Origin: an uncultured Merdimonas sp.
Lineage (GTDB): Bacteria; Bacillota; Clostridia; Lachnospirales; Lachnospiraceae
DNA length: 34,500 bases
Direction of reading: 5' to 3'
Assembly (NCBI GenBank): GCA_944375725.1
Contig: CALWAZ010000041.1
Coordinates: 1-34,500, forward strand
The number at the start of each line of letters is the position of its first letter. Position 1 is the stretch's first letter. Below the pieces are notes generated by a model. It was given only the letters and a program-made list of their open reading frames with translations. It was not told the DNA's origin and made no database searches. The position numbers and the translations under genes were made by a program. Positions 23,921 to 32,957 of this stretch are shown here, in pieces.

Positions 23921-25414
23921 CTACTGCACCTGCAGATTCGTGTACCCCATCAGGTCCAAATCTACTGCGCAGGCCGCCTCCCGGCCTTCCCGGATAGCCC
24001 ATACCACCAGAGACTGGCCTCTGTGCATATCGCCTGCGGTGAATACACGGTCCACGTTGGTTTTATACTGGCCGGGCTCCGTACTCACATTGGTTCTGGC
24101 ATTGACTTCCACGCCGAAAGCCTTGGTCACGTAATCCTGGCTTCCCAGGAAGCCTGCCGCGATCAGCACCACATCTATGTCCATCGTAAACTCGCTTCCC
24201 TCGATGGGCACCATCATCATGCGGCCTGTCTTCTCATCCTTTTTGCTCTCCAGCCTGCAGCAGATGACCTTTTTCAGGTTTCCGGATTTGTCGCCGACAA
24301 ATTCCTTTACGGTCGTGGTATAAAGCCGCGGGTCCTTGCCGAACAGAGCGATGGCTTCCTCCTGGCCGTAGTCCGTCTTGCAGACTCTGGGCCACTCGGG
24401 CCAGGGATTGTTCTCCGCTCTCGTATCCGGAGCTTTCGGCATCATCTCCAGCTGCACCACAGATTTCGCGCCCAGACGGATAGCGGTTCCCACACAGTCA
24501 TTGCCTGTGTCGCCTCCGCCGATGACCATTACATTCTTTCCCTTTGTGGAAATGAATTTCTTGTCGGCAAAATTGGAATCCAGCAGGCTCTTGGTGGTGG
24601 CCCGCAGGAAATCCACCGCAAAATAGATGCCGTTCAGTTCCCGGCCCGGCGCTTTGATGTCTCTCGGATTGGAAGCGCCGCAGGCCAGGATCACCCGGTC
24701 GTACTCCTTCAGAAGCTCGGCTGCCTTTTTATCCTTACCGATGTCTGTGTTTACTACAAATTCCACGCCTTCCGCTTTCATCATATCGATCTTCCGGTCG
24801 ATGATGTGCTTCTCCAGCTTCATATTCGGAATGCCGTACCGAAGCAGTCCTCCTATCCGGTCAAAGCGCTCGAACACTGTGACAGAATGGCCTCTGTGGT
24901 TCAGCTGATCGGCGGCTGCCAGGCCCGAGGGGCCGCTGCCGACAATAGCAATCTTTTTGCCGGTCCGGTTTTTCGGCGGCTCCGGCACCGCATACCCTTC
25001 CTTGTACGCATTCTCAATGATGGCCAGCTCGTTGCTCTTGGTGCTGACCGGCTCTCCGTTCAGGTTGCAGGTGCAGGCTTTCTCACAAAGCGCCGGGCAG
25101 ACTCTTCCGGTGAATTCCGGAAAGCTGCTGGTCTTCTTGAGACGCTTGTAGGCCTGCTCCCAGTTTCCCATGTACAGCAGATCGTTCCACTCCGGAATCA
25201 GATTCCGCAAAGGACAGCCGGAAGCCATCCCCCCGATCATGACGCCTGCCTGGCAGAACGGCACGCCGCAGTCCATGCAGCGCGCTCCCTGGCGCTGCTG
25301 CTCCTCTTTGGAAAGAGGGGTATGAAATTCATTAAAATGCTTGATTCTCTCTTTCGGAGACTGGGCTTTCTTATCTACCCGGTCATATTCCATAAATCCA
25401 GTCGGTTTTCCCAT
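23921..25414 (-). CDS. gltD: glutamate synthase, small subunit
   Basis: This flavoprotein passes electrons from NADPH to the large subunit, which makes glutamate from glutamine and 2-oxoglutarate. The 497-residue protein has N-terminal [4Fe-4S] cysteines C46, C49, C54, C67 and a second set C106, C110, C114, C116. The FAD motif is AIVGSGPSGLAAAD (about 150-163) and the NADPH motif is VIGGGDTGNDC (near 297). It starts 14 bases after gltB stops, with AGGAGGGGAG between, so the subunits are made together. GltD-like proteins also serve other oxidoreductases, but this pairing fixes its role. Confidence 0.95.
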   Translation of the reverse strand: MGKPTGFMEYDRVDKKAQSPKERIKHFNEFHTPLSKEEQQRQGARCMDCGVPFCQAGVMIGGMASGCPLRNLIPEWNDLLYMGNWEQAYKRLKKTSSFPEFTGRVCPALCEKACTCNLNGEPVSTKSNELAIIENAYKEGYAVPEPPKNRTGKKIAIVGSGPSGLAAADQLNHRGHSVTVFERFDRIGGLLRYGIPNMKLEKHIIDRKIDMMKAEGVEFVVNTDIGKDKKAAELLKEYDRVILACGASNPRDIKAPGRELNGIYFAVDFLRATTKSLLDSNFADKKFISTKGKNVMVIGGGDTGNDCVGTAIRLGAKSVVQLEMMPKAPDTRAENNPWPEWPRVCKTDYGQEEAIALFGKDPRLYTTTVKEFVGDKSGNLKKVICCRLESKKDEKTGRMMMVPIEGSEFTMDIDVVLIAAGFLGSQDYVTKAFGVEVNARTNVSTEPGQYKTNVDRVFTAGDMHRGQSLVVWAIREGREAACAVDLDLMGYTNLQVQ

Positions 25415-25428
25415 TTCGTCTCCCCTCC

Positions 25429-28400
25429 TTACTGATTCTTATTGGCGTAAAAGGCTTCGATCTGAGCCTGCTCGCTGCTCAGGCCTTTCTCTTCCATCTG
25501 GATAATTGCCATCTGCATTCTGTAATAGTCATACGGAATGATCTTCTTGAACTTGGGCAGATACTCCGCAAAGTTATTCAGAATCTCCTTGCCCTTTACA
25601 GAATTGGTGTAGGCCACATGGTTCTCGATCATTTCCTTGAGCTCCTGCACATCATACTTGTCGGTCAGCTCTGAAATCATCACCATATCTTTATTCAGTC
25701 TTGTGTACAGGTCACGGTCCTCATCCAGCACATAGGCGATGCCGCCGCTCATGCCTGCCGCAAAGTTCTTTCCGGTCTTGCCGAGGACTGCCACGCGGCC
25801 TCCTGTCATATATTCACAGCCGTGGTCTCCCACACCCTCTACGACCGCGATGGCTCCGGAATTCCGTACACAGAACCGCTCTCCGGCCACGCCGTTGATA
25901 TATGCTTTGCCGCTGGTCGCTCCGTAAAGTGCCACGTTTCCGATAATAATATTTTCATCCTGCTTGAAGCGGACGCCTCTGGGCGGATAGACAATCAGCT
26001 TTCCGCCGGACAGTCCCTTTCCGAAGTAGTCGTTGCTGTCGCCCTCCAGCTCCAGGGTCAGTCCCTTCGGAATAAAGGCTCCGAAGCTCTGTCCTCCGGC
26101 TCCCTTGCATTTGACTGTAAAGGTATCCTCCTCCAGTCCTTCCGGATACCGTTTTGTGATCTCAGAGCCGAACATGGTGCCGAAAGCACGGTCCGTGTTG
26201 CTTACATCCAGCTCGATGCTCCGCTTGCTTCCGGTTTCCAGAGCAGGAAGCAGCTTCTTGAACAGCACCTTCTGGTCGAGGGTCTTCTCCAGCTCAAAAT
26301 TGTATACCTGCTTCGGATCGAAGGTCACCTTCTGTCCCTTTCCCGCATAGGGATTGTTCAGAATCGCGGACAGATCGATGGATGCGGCCCGGCCCGTGAG
26401 ATTTTCCTTCATTTTCAGCATGTCTGTACGGCCTACCAGCTCATCCACCGTGCGCACGCCAAGTCTGGCCATGTACTCCCGCAGATCCTGGGCAATGAAT
26501 TTCATAAAGTTCATCACATATTCCGGTTTGCCGCGGAATCTCTTCCGAAGCTCCGGATTCTGGGTCGCCACGCCCACCGGACAGGTATCCAGGTTGCAGA
26601 CACGCATCATCACACAGCCCATGGTTACCAGCGGAGCCGTCGCAAAACCGAATTCCTCGGCGCCCAGCATAGCCGCAATAGCCACATCCTCTCCAGTCAT
26701 CAGTTTTCCATCTGTCTCAATGCGGACGCGTCCCCTCAGGCCGTTCTGAATCAGGGTCTGGTGCGTCTCCGCCAGTCCCAGCTCCCAGGGCATTCCTGCG
26801 TGATGGATGGAGCTTCGCGGAGCCGCGCCCGTTCCTCCGTCATAACCGGAAATCAGGATAACCTGGGCTCCGGCCTTTGCCACGCCGGCCGCTACGGTTC
26901 CCACGCCAGCCTCAGATACCAGTTTTACGGAAATCCGCGCGTCCCGGTTGGAATTTTTCAGGTCATAGATCAGCTGGGCCAGATCCTCGATGGAATAAAT
27001 GTCGTGGTGGGGCGGCGGGGAAATCAGTGCCACGCCCGGTGTGGAATGTCTCGTCTTCGCAATCCAGGGATAGACCTTGCCGCCCGGCAGATGGCCGCCC
27101 TCACCGGGCTTCGCGCCCTGGGCCATCTTAATCTGCAGCTCCTTGGCACTTACCAGGTAGCGGCTCGTCACACCGAAACGTCCCGAAGCCACCTGCTTGA
27201 TGGCGGAACATTTATTCAGGCCGTCCGGACCGATTTCCAGACGCTCCAGGCTCTCGCCGCCCTCACCGGAATTGGATTTTCCATGAAGGGTGTTCATGGC
27301 AATGGCCAGACATTCGTGTGCCTCCTGGGAAATGGATCCGTAGGACATGGCGCCGGTCTTGAAACGGGTCACGATAGACTCCACGCTCTCCACCTCTTCG
27401 ATGGGCACGCCCTTCTTCGGATAATTGAAATCCAGAAGCCTTCTCAGATATCCCCGGTTCGTCTCACCGTTGATCAGGTCCGTGTACTCCTTGAACATCT
27501 TATAATCGCCGCGCTTCGTGGACTCCTGTAAGAGGTGGATCGTCTGGGGATTGTACAGATGCTTTTCTCCGCCGCTTCTGCTCTTATGGCGTCCCACGCT
27601 CTCCAGCGTCAGATCCACATTCAGACCCAGCGGGTCGAAAGCTGCGGAGTGAAGCTCATCTGCCTGCTTTGCGATATCCTCCAGCGTAATGCCGCCCACC
27701 CGGCTGACGGTTCCCGTGAAATATTCATCCACGACCTTTTTGTCGATGCCGATGGCCTCAAAAATCTTGGAGCCCTGGTAGGACTGAATCGTGGAAATTC
27801 CCATCTTGGAGGCAATCTTTACGATGCCGTGCAGAACCGCGCTGTTGTAGTCATCCACTGCCGCATAGTAATCCTTGTCAAGCAGATGGGAAGCCACCAG
27901 CTCCCGGATAGTCTCCTGAGCCAGGTATGGATTGATAGCGCAGGCTCCGTAGCCAAGCAGAGTCGCGAACTGATGCACCTCTCTGGGCTCGCCGCTCTCC
28001 AGAATCAGGGCCACGCCGGTCCGCTTCTTGGTCGTTACCAGATGCTGGTTCAGGCCGGCCACAGCCAGCAGAGACGGAATCGCCACATGGTTCTCATCCA
28101 CGCCCCGGTCAGAGATAATCAGGATATTGACGCCCTCCCGGTATGCCCGGTCCGCGTCCATATACAGACGGTCCATGGCCTTCTTCAGGCTTGTATTTTT
28201 ATAATAAGTGATCGGAAGTACCTCAACCTTAAAGCCGGGCACCTTCATGCTCTTGATTTTCAGAATATCCGTGTTCGTCAGAATCGGATTGTTGATACGC
28301 AGAAGATGGCAGTTTTCCGGTTTTTCTTCCAGAACATTCCCATTTTTGCCCACATAAATGGTCGTAGATGTCACAATCTCCTCCCGGATGGAGTCGATAG

Positions 28401-29961
28401 GCGGGTTCGTTACCTGGGCAAAACGCTGCTTGAAATAATTAAACAGAGGCTGATGCTTGTCAGACAGAGCCGCAATGGGCGTATCAATACCCATGGACGC
28501 GATGCCCTCGCTGCCGTTCTTCGCCATATCCAGAATGGAATTGCGGTATTCCTCGTAGTTGTAACCGAAGGATTTCTGAAGCCTTCTTCTCTCATCTGCT
28601 GTAAACTCCGGCACACGCTCATTGGGGATCTTCAGATCTTTCAGCTGCACCAGGTTGCGGTCCAGCCATTCGCCATAGGGCTGGGCAGAAGCGTATTTCT
28701 CCTTCAGCGCTTCATCATCCACAACCTCGCCCTTAACCGTATCCACCAGAAGCATCTTTCCGGGATGCAGGCGCTCCTTCACGAGAATCTTCGTGGGATC
28801 GATATCCAGCACGCCTACCTCCGAGGACAGGATCAGGGTATCGTCCGTAGTGATATAATAACGGGAAGGCCGGAGACCATTGCGGTCCAGAACGGCTCCC
28901 ATCACATCTCCGTCGCTGAACAAAATGGAAGCCGGGCCATCCCAGGGCTCCATCATGGTGGCGTAATACTGGTAGAAATCCCGTTTCTTCTGAGACATGG
29001 CTCTGTTATTATCCCAGGGCTCCGGAATCGTGATCATCACAGCCAGGGGCAGATCCATGCCGCTCATGACCAGGAATTCCAGCGTATTGTCCAGCATGGC
29101 CGAGTCGGAACCGGAGGCGTTCACCACCGGGAGCACCTTGTTCAGATCCTTGTTCAGATAAGGCGACTCCATGGTCTCCTCCCGGGCCAGCATCTTATCC
29201 GCGTTTCCCTGAATCGTGTTGATCTCGCCGTTATGCACAATAAAGCGGTTCGGATGCGCTCTCTCCCAGCTGGGGTTCGTATTCGTGCTGAAACGGGAAT
29301 GTACGATGGCGATAGCCGACTCGTAATTCTCATCCTGCAGATCCGTAAAGAAGGATCTGAGCTGGTGTACCAGGAACATGCCCTTATACACAATCGTCCG
29401 GCTGGAAAGGGATACCACATAGGTATTGTCATTGGACTGCTCAAAGACACGGCGGGCCACATAAAGCTTCCGGTCAAAGTCCAGACCCTTTTCCACATCC
29501 GCAGGCCGCTTCACAAAGCCCTGCATAATGCACGGCATCTTCTCCAGGGCCTTGCTTCCCAGCACCGCCGGAACCGTAGGCACCTCTCTCCAGCCCAGAA
29601 ACTCCATGCCTTCCTTTTCCACAATAATCTCGAACATCTTGCGGGCCTGATTCCGCTTCAGCTCATCCTGGGGGAAGAAAAACATACCGATTCCGTAATC
29701 TCTTTCTTCACCTAAAAAGACGCCGAGAGGTTTGACTGCTTCGGAGAAAAACTTGTGGGAAATCTGTAATAAGATTCCTACTCCGTCGCCCGTCTTGCCT
29801 TCGGCGTCTTTGCCGGCCCTGTGTTCCAGGTTCTCTACAATTTTCAATGCGTCTGCCACTGTCCCGTGGCTTTTCTTACCCTTGATATTGACTACCGCAC
29901 CGATACCGCAGTTATCGTGCTCAAATCTCGGGTCGTATAATCCACTGCTTCGCTGGCTCAT
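25429..29961 (-). CDS. gltB: glutamate synthase, large subunit
   Basis: The 1510-residue enzyme hydrolyses glutamine, channels ammonia and forms two glutamates from glutamine and 2-oxoglutarate. After a 17-residue propeptide, C18 (DNCGIGAV) is the N-terminal catalytic cysteine of the glutamine amidotransferase domain. The central domain, the FMN-binding synthase domain (GYDGGTGAAPRSS, near 1055) and the GxGxG beta-helix (about 1260-1470) follow. The [3Fe-4S] cysteines are in CNLDTCPVG. The ATG at 29961 is chosen over an upstream in-frame GTG (30003), because the GTG overlaps the promoter -10 and this ATG has GGAGGG at proper spacing. It is co-transcribed with gltD. Confidence 0.96.
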   Translation of the reverse strand: MSQRSSGLYDPRFEHDNCGIGAVVNIKGKKSHGTVADALKIVENLEHRAGKDAEGKTGDGVGILLQISHKFFSEAVKPLGVFLGEERDYGIGMFFFPQDELKRNQARKMFEIIVEKEGMEFLGWREVPTVPAVLGSKALEKMPCIMQGFVKRPADVEKGLDFDRKLYVARRVFEQSNDNTYVVSLSSRTIVYKGMFLVHQLRSFFTDLQDENYESAIAIVHSRFSTNTNPSWERAHPNRFIVHNGEINTIQGNADKMLAREETMESPYLNKDLNKVLPVVNASGSDSAMLDNTLEFLVMSGMDLPLAVMITIPEPWDNNRAMSQKKRDFYQYYATMMEPWDGPASILFSDGDVMGAVLDRNGLRPSRYYITTDDTLILSSEVGVLDIDPTKILVKERLHPGKMLLVDTVKGEVVDDEALKEKYASAQPYGEWLDRNLVQLKDLKIPNERVPEFTADERRRLQKSFGYNYEEYRNSILDMAKNGSEGIASMGIDTPIAALSDKHQPLFNYFKQRFAQVTNPPIDSIREEIVTSTTIYVGKNGNVLEEKPENCHLLRINNPILTNTDILKIKSMKVPGFKVEVLPITYYKNTSLKKAMDRLYMDADRAYREGVNILIISDRGVDENHVAIPSLLAVAGLNQHLVTTKKRTGVALILESGEPREVHQFATLLGYGACAINPYLAQETIRELVASHLLDKDYYAAVDDYNSAVLHGIVKIASKMGISTIQSYQGSKIFEAIGIDKKVVDEYFTGTVSRVGGITLEDIAKQADELHSAAFDPLGLNVDLTLESVGRHKSRSGGEKHLYNPQTIHLLQESTKRGDYKMFKEYTDLINGETNRGYLRRLLDFNYPKKGVPIEEVESVESIVTRFKTGAMSYGSISQEAHECLAIAMNTLHGKSNSGEGGESLERLEIGPDGLNKCSAIKQVASGRFGVTSRYLVSAKELQIKMAQGAKPGEGGHLPGGKVYPWIAKTRHSTPGVALISPPPHHDIYSIEDLAQLIYDLKNSNRDARISVKLVSEAGVGTVAAGVAKAGAQVILISGYDGGTGAAPRSSIHHAGMPWELGLAETHQTLIQNGLRGRVRIETDGKLMTGEDVAIAAMLGAEEFGFATAPLVTMGCVMMRVCNLDTCPVGVATQNPELRKRFRGKPEYVMNFMKFIAQDLREYMARLGVRTVDELVGRTDMLKMKENLTGRAASIDLSAILNNPYAGKGQKVTFDPKQVYNFELEKTLDQKVLFKKLLPALETGSKRSIELDVSNTDRAFGTMFGSEITKRYPEGLEEDTFTVKCKGAGGQSFGAFIPKGLTLELEGDSNDYFGKGLSGGKLIVYPPRGVRFKQDENIIIGNVALYGATSGKAYINGVAGERFCVRNSGAIAVVEGVGDHGCEYMTGGRVAVLGKTGKNFAAGMSGGIAYVLDEDRDLYTRLNKDMVMISELTDKYDVQELKEMIENHVAYTNSVKGKEILNNFAEYLPKFKKIIPYDYYRMQMAIIQMEEKGLSSEQAQIEAFYANKNQ

Positions 29962-29994
29962 ACCATCCCTCCAGATTTCTTTACTTTGTGTGCT

Positions 29995-30023
29995 ACTATA
30001 CACCCATTTGTTTTGTATGTAAA
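29995..30023 (-). promoter_or_regulatory. sigma-A promoter of gltB-gltD
   Basis: Minus-strand TTTACA, 17 bases, TATAGT, with a leader of about 27 nt. Confidence 0.75.
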
Positions 30024-30039
30024 GTATGACTTTTAATTA

Positions 30040-30054
30040 AATTATCAGATAATT
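30040..30054 (-). promoter_or_regulatory. CodY-like operator upstream of gltB
   Basis: AATTATCAGATAATT is a palindrome of two 7-base arms around one base and matches the CodY consensus AATTTTCWGAAAATT at 13 of 15 positions. It lies about 17 bases beyond the -35. Further AGATAATT units in 30048-30062 make overlapping weaker copies. Confidence 0.55.
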
Positions 30055-30165
30055 AGATAATTTTCCTTTTATCACTTAATTGTTTCCGTGTTTTCTTAAT
30101 TTTCTCTCAAAACCGTTCTTTCAGAAACAATTCTCTCCGCTTTTTCCAGAAAAATTCTCCTGACT

Positions 30166-30975
30166 TTAAGAGATTCTTCGGGCTCTGCTCCAGCAGAAAG
30201 CCCCTGCTCCAAGGCAGACCGCAGTCGTCAGAAAATAAAGAGGAAGATCTGCGTACAGCCCATCCAGCCATCCTGTCTGCTCCAGCAGAATCGAGGAAGC
30301 ATTTGCCGACGCGTGAGCCAGAACCGCAGGCACCAGCGAATGGTATGCCTCATACAGCCACACAAAATACAGGCCGATGAAAAAAGCATAGACTCCCTGC
30401 ACCACATTTCCGTGAAACAGCGCGAACACAAGAGCTCCCGCCAGCATGGCCGGCCTGAGATCCGAAAAAAATGAGCGCAGTCTGCTGTAAATCAGCCCCC
30501 GCATCAGAAGCTCCTCCAGAACCGGAGCCGTCACCACGCTGGCCGCGGCCTGGGAAAGCAGGCTTCCCCTGTATATTGTCTCCGAAACCGTTTCATAAGC
30601 CGGAAACAGACGGGGCAGCGGGGTAAGCCCAAGCAGAGCGTTAAAGCCCCGGGCCAGAAAGAAACCGCCCAGAACCGCAGACAGGAGATCGGCCGGCCCC
30701 AGACGTCTTTTCCAGGCAGGGACTGCCGTTTCCCTCCTCCGGCCTTCTCTCTCTTCTCCGCAGGCTTCCGCCAGACGAAGCCTTCTGTACAATTGAAAAA
30801 ACACCGGGATCTGAAGCAGATTCACCAGAGCCAGAAGCCACATGGCATTGGAGGGCTCTTCCAGAACCGGAAAGACCATTTCCAGAATTCCCGTAAAACT
30901 CATCGTCAGCAGCAGATACAGGAAGGGCGGTACAATCAGCTCCACAAGCATCCGGCGGACATTCTTTTCTTTCAT
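30166..30975 (-). CDS. CPBP family intramembrane metalloprotease
   Basis: The 269-residue membrane protein belongs to the CAAX-protease and bacteriocin-processing group. Visible motifs are EELLMRG (E154, E155, R159), FALFHGN (H188) and HASAN (H221, N225), each on a membrane helix; about seven or eight helices are expected. A basic, charged cytosolic loop lies near 70-92. Relatives process peptides or confer self-immunity, but no bacteriocin gene is near, so the substrate is unknown. It starts 19 bases after the esterase gene, so the two share a transcript. Confidence 0.88.
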   Translation of the reverse strand: MKEKNVRRMLVELIVPPFLYLLLTMSFTGILEMVFPVLEEPSNAMWLLALVNLLQIPVFFQLYRRLRLAEACGEEREGRRRETAVPAWKRRLGPADLLSAVLGGFFLARGFNALLGLTPLPRLFPAYETVSETIYRGSLLSQAAASVVTAPVLEELLMRGLIYSRLRSFFSDLRPAMLAGALVFALFHGNVVQGVYAFFIGLYFVWLYEAYHSLVPAVLAHASANASSILLEQTGWLDGLYADLPLYFLTTAVCLGAGAFCWSRARRIS

Positions 30976-30994
30976 TTTCTATCCTCTTTTTTGC

Positions 30995-31855
30995 TCACTG
31001 AGACAGAGATTTCACATAAGCTCCGGCCTGCTCCCCCGCATCCTCTCCGATCAGGTTCAGCGCCTTCTGGGTAAAATGGATTCCGCCCTCATCCTTCATG
31101 TCATCTCCCGTAAGAGAAGCCGGAAGCTCAGATACCAGGATCATATCCCCGTATTCTCCGCAGATCTCTTCCTGCGCCTGCATGATTTCCTGATATTTTT
31201 CCGGTTCTGCCAGATCCGCTCCGATCTGAATCACAAAGCAGGCTTCCACGCCCTGTTTCTCCATATAGGAGACCAGCTCCCGCATCATAGTCTTATATTC
31301 ATTCCCCGTGGTCTGGAGGCTGGCATCCGTCTCTCCCTGAAACCAGAGCATATACACATGGCGGATTCGGATCCGCTCCTTCCACAGACATTTTTTCGCC
31401 TCTTTCAGGCGGTCAGCCGCTTCCTCCTTGCGTCCCTTATTCAGCCATCCGCTCAGCGAGGAACTCCCCACAGAAGCGGAAACCGCCACCACAGGAGTCT
31501 CCGTCTCCTCATAATACGCGTTCACAAAAGCTGTAGCCAGGCTTCCGTTCCGCTCCAGAATCTCCGTGTCGTCCAGAGCTCCACGGTTTTCATTTTTTCC
31601 AAAGGGTTCTTCCAAAGCATGAAGATGGTCCGGATCGGTAACTGCCCGGAATTCATATCCCGCCCCGGGAATCAGCTCCGGCGCCAGAGACGCGTCTCCT
31701 CCTGCTCCGCTCATATTGCTCTGGCCCATAAACAGGATCACATCCACAGCCGGCCAGGACCGGTAATACAGGCCCAGAAGAATAAAGAGCAGGCAGCAGA
31801 CCGCGCTGCCGATTACGATTGCTTTTTTATTATTCTGTAATTTTTTCGTATTCAT
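30995..31855 (-). CDS. membrane-anchored SGNH esterase (SASA-like)
   Basis: The 286-residue protein has an N-terminal membrane helix (about 10-30) and an extracellular hydrolase domain. Block I is FMGQSNMSG with nucleophile S46, WFQGETDA fits the GxxxE block, and the late GGIHFT histidine is H260. This is the sialate O-acetylesterase/carbohydrate-esterase pattern, so it probably removes acetyl groups from cell-surface or host glycans. The start MNTKKLQNNKK follows CAGGAG by 9 bases; a longer frame begins with a basic sequence that crosses the promoter and is not favoured. It is co-transcribed with the CPBP gene. Confidence 0.82.
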   Translation of the reverse strand: MNTKKLQNNKKAIVIGSAVCCLLFILLGLYYRSWPAVDVILFMGQSNMSGAGGDASLAPELIPGAGYEFRAVTDPDHLHALEEPFGKNENRGALDDTEILERNGSLATAFVNAYYEETETPVVAVSASVGSSSLSGWLNKGRKEEAADRLKEAKKCLWKERIRIRHVYMLWFQGETDASLQTTGNEYKTMMRELVSYMEKQGVEACFVIQIGADLAEPEKYQEIMQAQEEICGEYGDMILVSELPASLTGDDMKDEGGIHFTQKALNLIGEDAGEQAGAYVKSLSQ

Positions 31856-31885
31856 CACTGAAAACTCCTGTTTTTTTCTTCTGCT

Positions 31886-31914
31886 ATAGTAACACGAAAA
31901 GAATTCCTTTTCAA
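31886..31914 (-). promoter_or_regulatory. promoter of the esterase-CPBP operon
   Basis: Minus-strand TTGAAA, 17 bases, TACTAT. Its -35 is only 12 bases from the -35 of the divergent thiT promoter. Confidence 0.65.
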
Positions 31915-31926
31915 TTCTGACTTGTC

Positions 31927-31955
31927 TTGACATTCCACTGCCGTGGGAGTATACT
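31927..31955 (+). promoter_or_regulatory. sigma-A promoter of thiT
   Basis: TTGACA, 17 bases, TATACT, placed just before the TPP riboswitch. Confidence 0.8.
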
Positions 31956-31969
31956 CCAGTTAATCACAT

Positions 31970-32062
31970 AGCGCAGTGCTAGGGGAGCCTAAGGCTGAGA
32001 AAACACGGGATGTGTTGACCCTCATTACTTGAACCGGTTAATACCGGCGTAAGGAAGCAGCT
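31970..32062 (+). ncRNA. TPP riboswitch (THI element)
   Basis: The conserved core words occur in order: AGGGGAGCC, GGCTGAGA (31993-32000), GACCC, CTTGAACCGGTTAATACCGG and CGTAAGGAAG. P1 would be TGCT paired with AGCA. Thiamine diphosphate binding should lower thiT expression. After it, AATCC and TCCT (32068-32078) can pair with AGGAGGATT (32096-32104), which hides the thiT ribosome binding site; a weaker U-run also follows, so both translational and transcriptional control are possible. Confidence 0.95.
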
Positions 32063-32108
32063 TTTCGAATCCCCTCCTGTGATATTTTCATACAAAGGAG
32101 GATTTTTT

Positions 32109-32777
32109 ATGTCACTTTTTGTCAATCAGGTAACCGATGAATGGGGTACCTCTTACACCCTGACAGGGCTGGGCTACGGCGCTCTGATCGTTCTGATGCT
32201 GGCGCTTCTGCTCCTTGCCTGTTTTCTTTCCGGAGAGAAAAAGATTAAGACAAAGCATCTGGTCTTCTCCGCTGCCGCCATGGCTCTGGCCATGATCACT
32301 TCTTTCCTGAAACTCTTTGACGCTCCCATGGGCGGTTCCGTCACCCTTTTCTCCATGCTGTTCATCTGCTGCATCGGATACTGGTACGGACTGCGGACCG
32401 GTCTTATGACAGGCGTGGCCTACGGCCTGCTGCAGCTGATTTCCGATCCCTATATTATCAGCCTGCCTCAGATGATCACCGATTATCTGCTTGCTTTCGG
32501 CGCCCTCGGACTTTCCGGCCTGTTCTGCAATAAAAAGCACGGCCTGATCAAGGGCTATATCGCCGGTGTTCTGGGCCGTTATTTCTTCGCGTTTCTGTCC
32601 GGCCTGATTTTCTTCGCCTCCTACGCGGAAGGCACAGGCATGAGCGCGCCGGTATATTCTCTTGCCTACAACGGCGCTTATCTGGGACTGGAAGCGCTGA
32701 TCACGATTATTGTTCTGTCGATTCCGGCGGTGAATAAGGCGTTTGTGAAGGTCAAGGAGATGGCCACGGCTTCTTAA
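32109..32777 (+). CDS. thiT: ECF transporter S component ThiT, thiamine uptake
   Basis: This membrane protein binds thiamine for an ECF-type transporter, using shared energising subunits encoded elsewhere. The 222-residue protein begins MSLFVNQVTDEWG; a longer in-frame GTG start at 32079 would lie within the hairpin that hides the ribosome binding site, so the ATG after AAAGGAGG is used. Six membrane segments are predicted. GLMTGVAYGLLQLI and YSLAYNGAYLGLEALI are the characteristic ThiT stretches, including an asparagine and tyrosines known to line the thiamine pocket in related proteins. The TPP riboswitch directly upstream confirms the assignment. Confidence 0.95.
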   Translation: MSLFVNQVTDEWGTSYTLTGLGYGALIVLMLALLLLACFLSGEKKIKTKHLVFSAAAMALAMITSFLKLFDAPMGGSVTLFSMLFICCIGYWYGLRTGLMTGVAYGLLQLISDPYIISLPQMITDYLLAFGALGLSGLFCNKKHGLIKGYIAGVLGRYFFAFLSGLIFFASYAEGTGMSAPVYSLAYNGAYLGLEALITIIVLSIPAVNKAFVKVKEMATAS

Positions 32778-32797
32778 ATCCCATGTCTGTCCCTTCA

Positions 32798-32884
32798 CGG
32801 ACAGTGCGTGCCCGGATCCGGACCCGGAAGGTCCGTCCCGGATCCCACACTGTCCGCGAAGAGGCCAGAGCATCGGGATTTTAA
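32798..32884 (+). terminator. terminator region after thiT
   Basis: CGGACAGTG (32798-32806) and CACTGTCCG (32848-32856) form a perfect outer 9-bp stem around a second GC-rich hairpin (GGACC/GGTCC). An outer pairing of AAATCCC with GGGATTTT (ending at 32882) puts T residues at its end. The structure is strong, but the U-run is short. Confidence 0.55.
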
Positions 32885-32957
32885 GAAGCCTTTGTATTGT
32901 CTCAGGCGCCAGGGTTTCTCCTGCCGTTTCAAATATCCTACAATATTTCCCAATATT

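Noticed and set aside
27535-29715. Plus-strand open frame of 726 codons
   Set aside because: It lies antisense to gltB, whose protein is clearly real and full length; the plus-strand translation has no recognisable domain.
29962-30003. Upstream GTG start of gltB
   Set aside because: It overlaps the promoter -10, lacks a ribosome binding site and would place 14 extra residues before the propeptide; the ATG at 29961 is better.
32885-32957. Terminator for the zinc-ribbon gene in the AT-rich repeat (AATATTTCCCAATATT)
   Set aside because: The stem is short and AT-only, and there is no U-run beside it.
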